Assembly: GCF_905147045.1 (NCBI RefSeq)
Contig: NC_065911.1
Span: 8,680,001 to 8,744,000 of the forward strand
Direction: 5' to 3'
Source of the DNA: Nymphalis io
Taxonomy: Eukaryota > Arthropoda > Insecta > Lepidoptera > Nymphalidae
Length of the DNA: 64,000 nt
Part shown: piece after piece, positions 1 through 13,230 of the stretch
Layout: each line of letters opens with the position of its first letter
Position numbering within the stretch: position 1 is the first letter of the stretch
Notes under the pieces: model-generated
Databases searched by the model: none
What the model was told of the DNA's origin: nothing
What the model saw: the letters and a program-made list of their open reading frames with translations, nothing else
Made by a program: the position numbers and the translations under genes

Positions 1-185
1 ATGAATGAAATATTAATATGAACATGCTTCACCCCAGACCGTGTCTATGCTTTACATCAGGCAAGTCTACGGTCAAACGCTTGCCTATATAATATAAATA
101 ATAAAAAAAAATTTTTTTTTGCAGCAATTAAAATATGTACTTGTAAGGAATACCTATATATATCTCGTTAGCCAAGTCGAGGTCG

Positions 186-400
186 TGGGTTTTTAATTGG
201 TCGGGCGTATCTGTCTAAAAATTCTCAGTACTCTTCAGCTCGGAGCAATGGCGAGTATTGCGTTGAACCGCAATCTGATACGACCTGAAAGAGATAATGA
301 GTTGCGGTTCCATCTGGATCACGAGACTGAGGGAATAGAGATTGCACCTTTGTTTGCGCAAATAATTCCTGCGCAGTTCACTAGTTCCTCTTAAGAATAT
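186..400 (+). mobile_element. SINE-A, 5'-truncated copy
   Basis: It contains 'tctgtctaaaaattctcagt', 'gagactgagggaatagagat' and 'cctgcgcag', the middle and tail of SINE-A. The tRNA-derived head is missing. A 65-codon frame inside is incidental. Confidence 0.65.
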
Positions 401-1483
401 CTTGTATTTTGATTTAGCTCCGTTAGTTTTGTTTTTGTTTTGATCCCAATGGCTCCTAGAACCGTGACATCATCCTATTTTCTTTACAATTTTTTTACGC
501 TACTTTTATATGCAAGACTTTGCAATCCTTAATACGATACATCATATGAACTCATACTATTAATATAAATTAATAAGCTTTGTATTATTAATTAATGATT
601 TATATCTACATAATTATTTAGTATCCTTATTAAATATACACGTTTGCATCTTTGTGATAAAGCCTTTGTAATACAAAATATATAATTATATTATTGTATA
701 TTTGAAGTCTAACAAAATAAAATGAATCAAAAATTGTCAAATACAAATATTAAAAAATAAATCAGATGAATATTAAATGTAAGTAAACATATATCTTATG
801 GAGAAATGGTTTTTCAACAATGTCTGAAGATGTGATGTGAGTGCAAACGCTTTCGTCTCTGATTCTGTTATTGCTGTTAGCCCTCCGGTCTTTATAGCGT
901 CACCGGGAAAGGCGAATAGATTTTAAATTTGCCTTTGCATTTTTGAGCTCTCCGTCCGTACCTCCGCTCAAGATATGGGCGTTTTATATTGTATTTCAAA
1001 AGCTATGATTTGAGGGATGAATGTTTTTATGAAGCGTGAAGACTATTTATAATATATTATAAATAATTTATAAAAAATACAGAGATGTGACCGCAATATT
1101 AGTGTATTGTAACAGGTTTTGTAAAACATGTAAGCGGTGTAAATCTCTGGGTCAAAGTCGACCTCATCTGCGCATGCGCATGTAGAGTAGCCATTAAGGT
1201 AATGTCAGCTGTACACGCGATAATCTCAAACGAGATGAAATTTGCATTTTTTTCATATTTTTGACGAAAGGTAGACATCTCGATCTTAGATTTACATGAT
1301 TGTGTTGTTTTTGTGTGTATGTAGGTCACGTTTAAATATTTCAAGGATCGTTAAAAAACATTAGTCACTATATGCCTTCTGCAAGTTTTTTACTTTTATA
1401 AAACTTATTATAAATAAAAAAAAAACTCACACTAGGCATATAACTGCTCAGCTCAGTTTTACCCGCGTTATATATTTCGTTGA

Positions 1484-1702
1484 CTGCCTCGTTGGTCTAG
1501 TGGCTAGATGTATGGCTGCAGACTTGGAGATCCTGAGTTCAAATTCCAGATCGCTCTCATCGAATTGGGACAATTAGGAAATAGAGAGTGCACCTGTGTA
1601 AATGCACACACTTGTACACTATAATATGTCCTGCGCAGTTTTCTAATCTCTGTTGAGATTGGCACCCGCGCGAAGTCGGTTCAGGGGACATTATTATTAT
1701 CA
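1484..1702 (+). mobile_element. SINE-A copy with tRNA-derived head
   Basis: The head 'cgttggtctagtggctag' (A box) and 'gagttcaaattcc' (B box) mark a tRNA origin. The body has 'aatagagagtgcacctgtg' and 'aatatgtcctgcgcag'. The tail is ggggaca(tta)n. It is moderately diverged. Confidence 0.75.
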
Positions 1703-2920
1703 TGCACAGCATATAGTCATATAGACTAGAACCTTCCTTAACAAATGGTTTTTCCTGATAGCAGCGCATTCAAACACACAAAAAATGTCATGTATGTCTT
1801 GTTACACTTTCTTAGTAACAAAGTAACAAATAAAGTCATTTTCACACTTGTAGTTCTTGTTATGATAATTGCTGTTGTGACAGTCCTAGTGGCAGTAATA
1901 TATTAAGATGAGTTCACTTTACTACATTTTTTGTTTCTTTTACTTTATAATGTAAATCCTTATTTTTCCTGTAATTATTTAGGTCACGGAGAACCAGTGC
2001 TAACGCTTAGTATGCAGGACTTGTTGTTTAATTATTTAAGTATCTCGTTTTATGTTTTCTTATTAACCCATATTATTTTATATCTCATTAAATAAATATT
2101 TAAAAGCATATAATTTTAGTGGCTCGTTAAGTAAACTTTATAAATTTGTGTGTGCTTATTAGACGATAGTTAGTAAAATTGCTATGTCATTATTAGGAGT
2201 GGGGTTAAAAAGGATAGCAAGTGTTATCAAATTAATTTAGATGTTTTCTATGACAGAATTAATTTCGGTTTTTAACATGATGAACAGTCGAGCTATTTTG
2301 TAACAAAAATGGTGACTTAGTCATGTAATATTACGGTTTGAGATATAATATAGGGATAAGGGTTGGAGCGTTTCATCCCTCAAAATTCAACTTAACCTCT
2401 TTATCGCGTTCGACGTGGCATTCAATCACATAACAAATATATATAATGAGCTTATTATTATACCCATTTTTTAAGTTTCTCATTTAAGTTCAAGGTTAAA
2501 TATAAGATAAGTGTCATAAAAAATGAATTTAAATTTTACATTTTTACGCGCGTAATTCGACGAAAACGCTGGACGCAGTGGACGTCTCGATATTGCTTTG
2601 TGGTTATGACGTCAGTTGGCTATGTAAACAAACGCTGTTACGTTGGTTACGAAAATAATAAAAGTACGAAGCTGCTGATCAGTTGACGGTCGAGACTTTT
2701 TATTTGACACAACCGTATGACATAATAACAAGGCGGCTACTATTTCATTGCGTTCAAAAACAGATTAAAAAAACTGAAACTTTTTTTATGAACTAAAATT
2801 AATATGTCTCGACTGATTTTTTAACATACCCTATTATATACGTTTTTAAAATAAGAAAAATATGATGAGCGTAAATTTACACATAAGTATAATAATTAGT
2901 AATAAATAAATTTCAAAATA

Positions 2921-2942
2921 ATATATATATATATATATATAT
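2921..2942. repeat. (AT)n microsatellite, 22 bp
   Basis: A short pure AT run in repeat-poor AT-rich sequence. Confidence 0.95.
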
Positions 2943-3792
2943 GACTATTAAGCATTGCGACACTAAATGTATAAAGCTAAATACAGATTAACCGCCTATC
3001 TTGTCTCGTCTTTATCACTTACCTAAATTACTTTCCCGCTAATAATAATTCATTAACCTTGAATACGTATTTCGCTATAAAGATTACCATGTTTTACTTG
3101 ATGATGATTGTTTCAGATAAAAACAAGATAATATGTTGAAGATTTCCGTCTGTGTTCGTTAAAGACTTAAAGTTTCTACAGTAATATTATATGTGAGGAA
3201 CAAACATAGAAACTGTTCTTGTAGATTATGAGTTCACGATGTACACCTAGTAATGGGATAGTAGAAAGTTAAAAAAAACATGTAAAAAGTAACTCCTTTG
3301 CTTAAAATAATGTACTCGATTCATGCATACGCTTCTTCGATCACTAATAAGGAAATATGAAACTCCGTCCATTTTCAGCGTCCTAGACGTGTGATTTCTG
3401 CATTTTTTAAAAGAGCACTGAGACATGTTTACTGCAGGTGCATCCGAATGGTACTAATTTAAAGCACACCCAAATGTTCAAATGCTCATTTGGTGAGGAC
3501 GTTTTTTGTAGCTGATTGTGTGTCTAGTTTTTATTAGTGATCGAAGACACGCTTAAAAAACTTACAACACACCTTATTTAAATAATTTAATTATTAACAT
3601 CGATGTTTTACAATAAGAATATGCAAATCTAAGTTAAAAGCTGATATTGTACAAATCATGACCACGTGTTGAAAATAACGTTATCAGCATTTTCCCGTTG
3701 AATAGCAATTCAGATTTTCTGGCCGAGAAATTAATCGGCATAAATAAAAAATATCATTCGAAATAACACGAGGTATTGACAAATATTACTTA

Positions 3793-3994
3793 CTAGCTTA
3801 CAACCGCGGTTTAAACCGCGCGGTCGGCGGTGGTGGCATGTGTTACGTACCATATGTCCTTTTCTGTACCCCTAAGAACATATGTATAAATTTCATGATA
3901 ATCGGTTGAGTATTTAAGCTGTGAAAGCGTAACAAACTAACAAATAAAAAACAAAACAAACAAACAATATTTCGCATTTATAATATAAGTAAGA
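3793..3994 (-). mobile_element. Helitron-F: non-autonomous Helitron-like element
   Basis: On the minus strand it starts TC near 'acttatattataaatgcg', the common lepidopteran Helitron start. It ends in a palindromic stem (cgcggtttaaaccgcg, 3806-3821 region), then a short spacer and CTAG followed by T. Stem plus CTAG|T is the Helitron 3' signature. No coding capacity. Confidence 0.65.
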
Positions 3995-4482
3995 ATTCTA
4001 CGTGGAATAATGATTTTAGCGCAATAATGGCTTCAGCATTGTTCGTCTCTTTTGTTTATCATTTAATATCTGAGGCTTCCACTTTCTTTCCTCTACTTTA
4101 CTTTATATTATAGTAGGCTGTACAGATATTAGATTATATCTAGAAATTAGATTCATGCGATAAATAATAATAAACTATATAAAACATTTATATTACTGAC
4201 ATAAATATGTTATATATCGAAATCTAATTATAATTTCTTAATATTTTGTAATATTTAAGTGACAAATTCAGTATCAAAATTGCCATTTATGTAATAAAAA
4301 ATATTATGTTCTTATGTAATTGGATTTATGACTACGATATACATAAGACGAGATTTTCATTTTTATAATTTACTATGTAAAAATATATAATTACAAATAA
4401 AGTATCTACAATAAAAATATAAATTATAATGTTAACAAATTACTTTATATTTATACTATTATTTGTATGTGTGTAAAAAAAA

Positions 4483-4788
4483 GCCGAAATGACCTAGTGG
4501 TTAGAACGCATGAATCTTAACCCATGATCGTGGGTTCAAACCCGGGCAAGCACCACTAAATTTTCATGTGCTTAATTTGTGTTTATAATTCATCTCGTGC
4601 TTGACGGTGAAGGAAAACATCGTGAGGAAACCTGCATGTGTCTAATTTCATTGAAATACTGCCACATGTGTATTCTATCAACCAGCATTTGAGCAGCGTG
4701 TTGGAATAAGCTCGAAACCTTCTCCTCAGAAGGGAAAGGAGGCCTTAGCCCAGCAATGGGACATCAACAGGCTGTTACTGTTACTGCT
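4483..4788 (+). mobile_element. SINE-B copy (tRNA-derived)
   Basis: The head 'gccgaaatgacctagtggtt' and B box 'gggttcaaacccgggc' are followed by the conserved body 'cttaatttgtgtttataatt' and the tail 'cagcaatgggacatcaacag'. It ends in short gttact repeats. Confidence 0.88.
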
Positions 4789-5613
4789 TTATATGTATAT
4801 TCAATGCCTATCGTTTTTCTAAATCTGATAATGAATGTGGAATCGTATTTTATACAATAACATTTCTCACAACGCCAGTGTTTGTAAAATTTACAAAAGT
4901 AAGTTAAAGTAGAAGTTATTCTGTGAACAAATTCGAAACTAATCGCAAGAAACGATCGTAAAATGTCAGAAAGTGATATGAGACATTGACCATAATAATT
5001 ATAACATTTAAAGAATACACGCATCAAAATAGTATATCACCATAAATTGGTTATTAACATTTCACGGGTGAGTATACACGTGAGTTCAAACAGAGCTGCT
5101 GTTGTTATTCTGTAAGAAGTCGAAGTTCATAGGAAAACACGAAGACTTAATCTCGGTTACATTATTCAAACAACGATAAGTATACTCACGAATAGTTAAA
5201 TTGTCTTACCGACGATTCCAATATGTTATAGAAACATTAGCATCTGTCATCTTAATAAATTTATCGTTATACTCGTTTTACTTAGTATCAAGCCAAAAGC
5301 GCCTCAAAGACAATACTACTAGCCGTAAGCGAAACGATTCGTTTCTTAAACATTAGATAAACAAAAATAAATGCAACATTATTTATTGTTACATTAAACG
5401 ACACAAACAGCTTTCGTATCTCCAACACACTTCTTCAAGTCAGCTAGTTCTTATTGAAAAGCAATTTCGTTCCAACCTTCACCTTAAAGAAATCGGGTCA
5501 CTTGTCGTTCCGACCACCCAACACTCGCAATAAGTAACTAACTCCATTGCTTGAGACGGCACGACTTTTTAACCAACTACAAATAGTAGCTATCTACAAT
5601 GTTCTACAATGTC

Positions 5614-5693
5614 AAACGTGAATTTCGTTAGGAATATCTTTAAAATAATATATACATTTTATTTTAAAGATATTCCTAACAAAATTCACGTTT
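5614..5693. repeat. 80-nt near-perfect hairpin
   Basis: The arms 5614-5648 and 5659-5693 pair at 34 of 35 positions around a 10-nt loop. The single mismatch (C5626 against A5681) becomes a G-U pair if the minus strand is transcribed. It could be a foldback transposon remnant or a small-RNA precursor. Confidence 0.7.
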
Positions 5694-5972
5694 TTGGTTC
5701 GTGTTGGGTTACGACGGTAAGCCTGGTTAGGGTTTAATAATATCTTACATGCATCGACACATCATAAACATATAACAAAACATTCTACTTTTGCATGCCT
5801 TTCTATCCATATCTAACCTTATAGATATATTGTTTCTGTGAGCGTGTGTTCTAAGCAATATATATTATATGTTCGTGTTTACTGACTACATACAGTCATA
5901 TATCGATTACAAAAAAAGAACTGAAACTAAACCAACCTATGTCATATTATGTTCTATAGTAAGATTCCATTT

Positions 5973-6250
5973 CAATTCCATCGCGAACAAAGAAATTTAG
6001 CAACTCCTTTCTTTGTCGCACTTCCAAAAAATGGAATTCCTTACCAGCTCACGTGTTCCCCTCCTCTTACAACCCGGGTTCCTTCAAACGAGGCGTGAAG
6101 AGGCATCTTGCGAGCCGGCAAGGCGAAGGCGGCTAGTGCAAAACGTTTTTCCCGTCTGTACTGGCCGTCGTCGCGTTTGGACTCTACTACCACTTACCAT
6201 CAGGTGGAGTAGAGTCATTTGCCCTCCCGGCGAATATAAAAAAAAAAAAA
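5973..6250 (+). mobile_element. LINE-E solo 3' end
   Basis: It is homologous to the last part of the 28020-30175 element, from 'caattccatcgcg' to the A tail at 6238-6252. The flanks aagattcca (5961-5969) and aagatacca (6251-6259) form a possible duplication with one mismatch. The short reading frame inside is only the reverse transcriptase C-terminal remnant. Confidence 0.85.
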
Positions 6251-7202
6251 AAGATACCACAGTTATTTTTGACTTGGCCCATTAAGGCGTGCATTAAAAC
6301 CATGATTTTCCTCGGTAATTCTAGTAATAAAAACTTTAAAAAATATCTACGTAATTGATGCGGGTAAATTGCAATACAACCGCTGAGTCGTTTAATAAAT
6401 CGTTGCGGAGCGGGACGTTATGTTGAAGAGACCTGTGACATTTTTCTCCACAAATACAGTGAGGTTTACGTGCGTAATTTATCGGTAATGCCCAATGGGG
6501 CTGGATCAACTTCTTCATATATTTAAATCGTATTCATAATAACCACGATTGATAAGACATTACTTAATAAATTACTATACAGATCTTTGATTTGCAGCAT
6601 AAATAATAAATTTAATTGTATTTAATTAACGCATTTATGTAAACTTTTAAAACTTAAAAGGTGGCATGGCGGTTCTTCTACTGTCCGAACCGGTGGTTGC
6701 TTTACATTGAATTCAATACTGTAACATTTCAAAAGCGAATTTACAAGAATATTTTCATTTTTAAATGTTCTAAGTTACTTTAACCTTATTATGTTGAACT
6801 AAAAATGTTTAAATAAACTTTGTTATGGCTAACAAAGTAACTAACATGACTGACTACCAAAGTAACTCACTGACTAATAGATAAGACTAGAAATATAATG
6901 TGACGTTGAGTGATTTGCAATTCGTATAATAAACGTTTTATTGATTGTTTGATGTAAGATATATGTATGTATGTGTTGAATTTATTATATTATAGTACAA
7001 TAAATAATGACAATACGCTACCAAATAAAGTACGTAACTATTTAACCTTATCTACGTAATATTTGATAAACGTAGCACAATCTTGATTAATTGTTCTCCG
7101 CATTCTTTTACGTCATAAATTTAACAACGAGTTCTCTTGAAAGAAGTTATAAATTATCTCTTTATATTATAATTATGTTCTTCCAACAAACAGTTGTGTT
7201 AA

Positions 7203-7405
7203 TAATGTAGTGTTCCGCTTTGAAAGTGTACGCCAGTGTACCTACAGGAACAAGAACAAGGGACATCATATCTTAGTTGTCATGTTTGAGGCATTGCCGA
7301 TGTAGGTATGATTACTATTTCTTAAAGTATTGATGTCTATATTGTTATTGACCACTTACCATTCGGTGGCTCATTCGTCAATTCGCCTACCTATTTCATG
7401 CATAA
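7203..7405 (+). mobile_element. Repeat-D copy, diverged
   Basis: It has 'tgttccgctttgaaagtgt', 'agaacaagggacatcatatc' and 'gaccacttaccattcggtgg' in the order seen in better copies such as 52787-53085. Confidence 0.65.
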
Positions 7406-8962
7406 AAAAGAAGATAAAAAAGTATTTATTACATATTTATAACTAATGAAAATGTAGTGACTGTTTAAATACACACGAAAAGCAACTTGGGATTTCATCG
7501 TAAAATATGAAAATGTGACAAGCGACATTGGCTATAATAATAATTATTATTTAAATGGTATCACTGCTCAAAATAGCGTATCACCGTAAGTCGACTTTCA
7601 GCCTATTACGAGATCGAGTTACGAGTATCATCAATCGAACCTGATTCTTTGTGATATTGTCGTCTCCAGTCTTAATACAAGCTATACCCTGAACTTGGGA
7701 ACTACATAATTACAAATAGGCCTATTCTTTTTTTAAACAAATCATCTCAAATAAAATATCTTTGCAAACGTCAAAGTTCGCGACGTCTTAATCAATGGAA
7801 ACGTTTTATTATAAAGTTGTTTAATTTCTATCTATAATAAATATTTTTAATGTAACGACTACTTTCGGTTACGCTTCATGTTTAATAAAATCCAATAAAT
7901 AAATTATGTAAAACATATGTTATTAATAATAGTACAGTTTTTACTTATGTTCGATATATTGATGTTGCAACGAGCCTGGAAGCTATAATTTTATTTAATG
8001 CACGAATATGTAATACAATATCCAATTCTAGCGACAGTAACCTTCGAGTATAATTACAGCTTGCAATTGTCCCATTGCTGTCCAAACGGCTGCTTATTAG
8101 AAGTAGATTTTGAGTTTTCACTTCGCTACTACACTGCGGATTGCTGGTATACTTTTAACTGATGATGATGAACACGAATTTGAGCTTTGACATTTTTGAC
8201 ATTCATGATGTCAAGTCGAATGTCGTTCGGCTTTTTTTGAATGAACTTTAAACGTTCCTTTATGTTCTTTTTACTGAGATTTTTGGTTGAAAGTGGGAAG
8301 TATGTTAGCTCTATATTACAGAATTTTATTTTTTTATTTATACCTATATTTATTTAAGCATCTTATCATTCGTACATCTCTCTATATCAATGCCCTGAAG
8401 TCTGTTGAAAGGAACCTCCAAACGAATTTTACTTAATTCTGTTTTGACATTATTTTTTATTTCTGGTATACAATAAATTATAAAATAAAATTAATTTTCA
8501 ATTACATCAATGCAATCTTAAAGCATGTTGGTGTCTATTGTTTATTTACTTGGACCTTCGCGAACGCAATACTTACAATCAATGTTATGAAATGTCAATC
8601 GGGGACACCGCACTACCAAGGCCGTCATGAATTCACTCGCTCCAATGTTGACATGCATGATTTTAATTGATAAATTTATCATATAAATGACCAGAAATAT
8701 AAAAACAAACTAAATTATGTTAGTCACGATGAAACTTGCTGCCCGTCCCGATTTCGTACGGGTTAAATTCATACAAAGTAACACATTTAGTTTTTAATCG
8801 AAAACTTATGTTCCTATTTATAATTTATTTCGAATATGTTTTGCGTGATATCCGTTCTTATTGAGCGTCTACGTCGCGAAAGGAGTAACTATCCCAAAGT
8901 AATCCTTAACTGTTATTCAGAATTTTAATACTGAAAAACGAATAGCTACTAATAATATCTCC

Positions 8963-9278
8963 GTACCGTAACCGTAACAGCCTGTGAATGTCCCACTGCT
9001 GGGCTAAAGGCCTCCTCTCCTCTTTTTGAGGAGAAGGTTTGGAGTTTATTCCACCACGCTGCTCCAATGCGGGTTGGTAGAATTCACATGTGGCAGAACT
9101 TCAGTCAAATTAGACACATGCAGGTTTCCTCACGATGTTTTCCTTCACCGTAAAGCACGAGATGAATTATAATCACAAATTAAGCACATGAAAATTCAGT
9201 GGTGCTTGCCCGGGTTTGAACCAACGATCATCGGTTAAGATTCACGCGTTCTTACCACAGGGCCATCTCGGCTTATAT
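8963..9278 (-). mobile_element. SINE-B copy with 10-bp target duplication
   Basis: A near full-length minus-strand copy. The direct repeat taatatctcc at 8953-8962 and 9279-9288 is a perfect target-site duplication, showing insertion by reverse transcription. Confidence 0.93.
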
Positions 9279-10904
9279 TAATATCTCCAAGATACTGTAA
9301 ATGTTACAAGGATAATACATCTTAGATGTACTTAAAATATATAAGCTGAGAATTTAAATATCGATTATATTATAGCTATACATATATTAGTTTTTAAAGT
9401 CACAGTGAAAAATTATACACAATTAAATAAATCTAGTCGATCTTAAGCATCTAGAAAAATGACCAAAATGTTTTAAACAGAGGTATAACTTATTAAATTG
9501 TTATTGTAATTTACTAAAAATATGAGATTTAAATAGACCTCTAGTTTATTGCTAGTGATCCCGTCACTGATCATCTGCATCTTCCATTGATGAAAAATTT
9601 CCCGTTCTCCATTACGGTCATTTACGGTATTTTTATGTTCATGGTTCCCTTATTAGAAGTTTGAATTACTTATTTATGTTACACACTATTCAATTACTAG
9701 GCTTTGTCGCCTTATTTAATTTTAAACATTTATTTCCAATTATAAACATACAATAGATTGACAAACAATCTATTTGTTAGCATAGATAAGTATTTATTCA
9801 ACGCAATCTTCCTCGTTATTTATAACAAGAAACAAAAACGGTAAGCCGAATTCTATAGCGATTATGAAGTTCAATGCAAAACGGTCCTTGACTATAGAAA
9901 ATCGCCTGAAAAGTAAAAAGTAAGGTCGTCACGACCTCATTTGCAATAATTATAATATAAAAAGTGAACAGCGCACCATTTATATATTGTTTCCGAATTG
10001 ATTCGGTTTAAACCTGCTTAAACCGGTTCCGATATTGTATTGTACGGGCAAGGGAAACGCGCTTTTCTTGTAGAATTAACATATATTATGGTAACCGCTA
10101 GCAATAGTGTGAACAAACAAACGGACATACTACATATAATATCTTATTATTGGTATATATGTTATTTATTCTGAGTAAATATGATATAATATTGTAGTAT
10201 TATAATTATTAGATGTACGTACGTAATGTGTCTTCACGAACACACGCCTGCACTATAAATGCTCCTAGTAGTATTATATACTAGTTTTTCAGAAAAGCCG
10301 TCATGGTCGACATTCAATCAGGTGAAAATTATATAATATGAAATGAGCAATTCTTGTATATATGTATTTCGCGTATCTCGGAAACGGCTGTAACGATTTG
10401 GTTCAAAATTTACATAAGTTTATGTGTATAGGTATCTCTAATGTACACAAAAATCCAAGCCAAACTCGGTCGTCAGGTACTTATTATAATATAGACCATG
10501 TGACGTGATAACATATGAAATGAGTTTATCGAGTGTTACATCAACAAAGATTTACAGATGCGGCAACACGTGCGCTAATAAAATAAAATATGGCGCATTG
10601 TTGCATGACCTTCTTATCTAAATCGATTCTGGATGTTTCCTTATAATTAGGAGTTTGCATTTGAAGGTTAAATGCTTGTTAAACTTTTTGGATGTATCCT
10701 CTTTTTACTAGTGAAGAGTTATTGAGTATTCCATCGTTCAACAGATCAATTTTAAAAATGAACATAATTGAAGTAGGCTTTTGTCAGCAATTTTTTAGTC
10801 ATTTTACAAGATTAAAATTACAAAGATGTCGGTTCGGAATGCAGTTGGTAACGATAATAAAATCATTAGATATTTCTTTGTTTATTAAAGTAACTTCATG
10901 TAAA

Positions 10905-11154
10905 TATCTCACAATAAGCCTTCTTTCCTTTTTGAAGTAGCAGAAGGCTTACGAGCTTATTACACCATGATCGTCTCACGCGGATTCGTGGATACAAATG
11001 CGGCAGATTATCATAGGACACATTCAGGTTGTGTCTTGATGTTTTCGTCTGCTGTCGAGTGTGAAGATGAATTATAAACACCTAAAAGTCAGCCAGTCAT
11101 GCTTGCATGGGTTTGAACCTGCATTCACGTGTTGTTGCCACTGGCTCATCTCGT
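10905..11154 (-). mobile_element. Old SINE-B copy
   Basis: It keeps the order of SINE-B blocks on the minus strand: a remnant of the tail, 'gatgaattataa', 'tgcttgcatgggtttgaacc' (B box) and 'ccactggctcatctcg' (head). It is strongly diverged. Confidence 0.6.
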
Positions 11155-11423
11155 CCATATACGGCATTATTGATTAGAGTATTCTATATCATGATTACCT
11201 GTTCCTAATTCAATTTTAATCTGCCTAGCCTTTCGAGCGAAATATGACGAAAATCTAGACTAGAAATATCTAACGTAAAATGCTCTCATTTTTAAGATAA
11301 GTCGAATATCGGTGCTTCGTAAAGGAGATATTAAAATTTTATCTGTAAGCCGAATTTTATATGATTCAACGTCTGTAACCTAGAAATATGTCATTTTTGT
11401 TTTCCATTTTAAAAATAAACAAG

Positions 11424-11586
11424 TGCGAAAGTAACTCCGTTTGTTACGCTTTCATTGTGAAACCACTGAACCGGTTTTGATTAAATTCGCTATAAAGCCA
11501 GCCTTGAACTCTAAAGAAGGATATAGGCTACTTTTTATACCATAAACCCTTGCCTCCCAACATGTCGGCGAAGCCGTGGACTAGTT
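11424..11586 (+). mobile_element. Helitron-F-related fragment
   Basis: It has 'tgcgaaagtaactccgtttg', 'ccactgaaccggttttgat', 'cttgaactctaaagaaggat' and the end 'gtggactagt'. The 5' end is missing. Confidence 0.6.
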
Positions 11587-12034
11587 TTTATATAGCAGTT
11601 CCGAAAGTTTTCAAAGTCATAAAATATTAGAATACATAAATAGCCGCATTATCCCCTAATCTCGGTAAACGAGGATCCTTGTTCGATTTTCTTGCGTGTG
11701 AAGATATATCAGACGAGATGAAAGTTATTAACAATTAATATTAAACAACAGTAACTATTATTGAATAGTTTTTGTGTTGAAAGTCTGTTCGGACGTTATA
11801 ATGCATCTGATTTAGAAGTGACATGATAGCACTGAGGATAAAATTATTCTTGGAATAACGAAGACGATGACACGATCACTAAAACTCCGTCTATACAAAT
11901 TTAAATTCTCCAACTTTTATATTTTGAACACACCTTTGTTACAAATGTTTCTGTACTTTAATATCTCAATAAAAAAATTGTTTTTTTCGACTTTCTAAGT
12001 AATGGCAAACAGTGAAATTACCAGTGCCAATCGA

Positions 12035-12303
12035 TAAAGGTGACTTCTCACGGTGCGTGATTCTGCGAATGACCACGAACAGCCACGCACCGCACCGAGG
12101 CTCTTCCAACGGTGCGTGTCAGTCCGTGTCGGTCTTGAGATTTCAAAATGCTAAGTGAATATTAACGTAACTTCTGCTACAATTCCTTAAGTTACCGACT
12201 GGCAGCAGATCAGGCGCACCGCTACGGAGTTGTCTTCGATTACACAGACTGATCGGCTCGGTTTGGCTGTTCGTTCGTCCGTTATATTGATATGTCACCT
12301 TTA
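12035..12303. repeat. Candidate MITE or CpG-rich block with 10-bp terminal inverted repeats
   Basis: taaaggtgac (12035-12044) is repeated inverted as gtcaccttta (12294-12303). Inside, cggtgcgtg occurs at 12051 and 12110, with its inverse cacgcaccg at 12084. It is GC-richer than its flanks. No target duplication is evident, so the transposon reading is tentative. Confidence 0.35.
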
Positions 12304-12983
12304 CAGTGGACACGCACTATTACCATTAAAAGCTAATAATAAAACTAGCTAATTCACTCGCTTGCCATTGCTTAAATTGCCCATACATATAGTATATTCA
12401 TACTTCGCTTTCATGCGAACTGACAAGAATGATTCAATAACAAACGCAATGTATGTACATGCCTTAATAATAATAACAATCGTATGCTGAGTAATTACAA
12501 GCCCATTTCTCTCTTTCTATCATCAGTAATGTTATATAAGAAAGTAGAAGACAGGATATGTCTAGGTTAGGATATAAAACTATAATTCCATAAATCGATC
12601 ATTTTATTTATGTTAATATTTCATCGTCGAATAAACTTTGTACTGAGGGGATTTTCTCGTCACATTTTATCAAAACGGTTTAAGGAAAACGAACAATATA
12701 TATTTATATTATATATAATATAATTTATCTCGTAGGGACTTTTATTGATCATAGAACTTATTCATTCAATTTTATTTTGTACTTGTTTTTAAATTAAATA
12801 TAAATCTTTTTTTATAGTCTTTGTTTACTAGGACTTTTATAGGTAGCTATTGTATATATGGGTTTATGGTTCCGTAATTAAAGTTTGAAAACCTATTTCA
12901 ATAATAAACGAATGAACGAAGCTGTTAGCTTACGGATGTTTTTTCTGATATTATATCCATTATAAATAATGATTCACATTAGA

Positions 12984-13230
12984 AAATTGTGGGTAGGTAC
13001 CGACCACTCTTGATATACTACAATATTTAGTATAATTCCGTTCCGGTTTGAAAGGAGAATGAGCCAGTGTAATGACAGGCACAATGAACATAACATCTTC
13101 GTTCCCAAGGTTGGTGGCATTGGCGATGTAAGGAATGATTAATATTGCTGACATCACCAACGTCTATTGACGGTGGTGACCACTCAACATAAAGGCGGCC
13201 AATTTGCCTGTCCACCTATAACGTAAAAAA
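12984..13230 (+). mobile_element. Repeat-D copy
   Basis: It contains 'gtgggtaggtaccgacca', 'gttccggtttgaaagg', 'gttcccaaggttggtgg' and 'gtggtgaccactc'. Confidence 0.75.

Larger units (their letters stand above)
1..5600. other. No gene seen; repeat-bearing AT-rich sequence
   Basis: Apart from the SINE-A, SINE-B and Helitron copies listed, I see nothing coding. The block 2530-2710 is CpG-richer and carries TGACGTCA at 2607-2614 and GTAAACA at 2624-2630; it could be regulatory. The small frames at 1099-1344 and 4764-5027 show no recognisable protein. Confidence 0.7.

Noticed and set aside
1484..1560. tRNA-like sequence with A and B boxes
   Set aside because: The acceptor and anticodon stems do not pair and it continues into the SINE-A body, so it is a SINE head. 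The same holds for 4483, 27341, 42188, 48474 and 59022.
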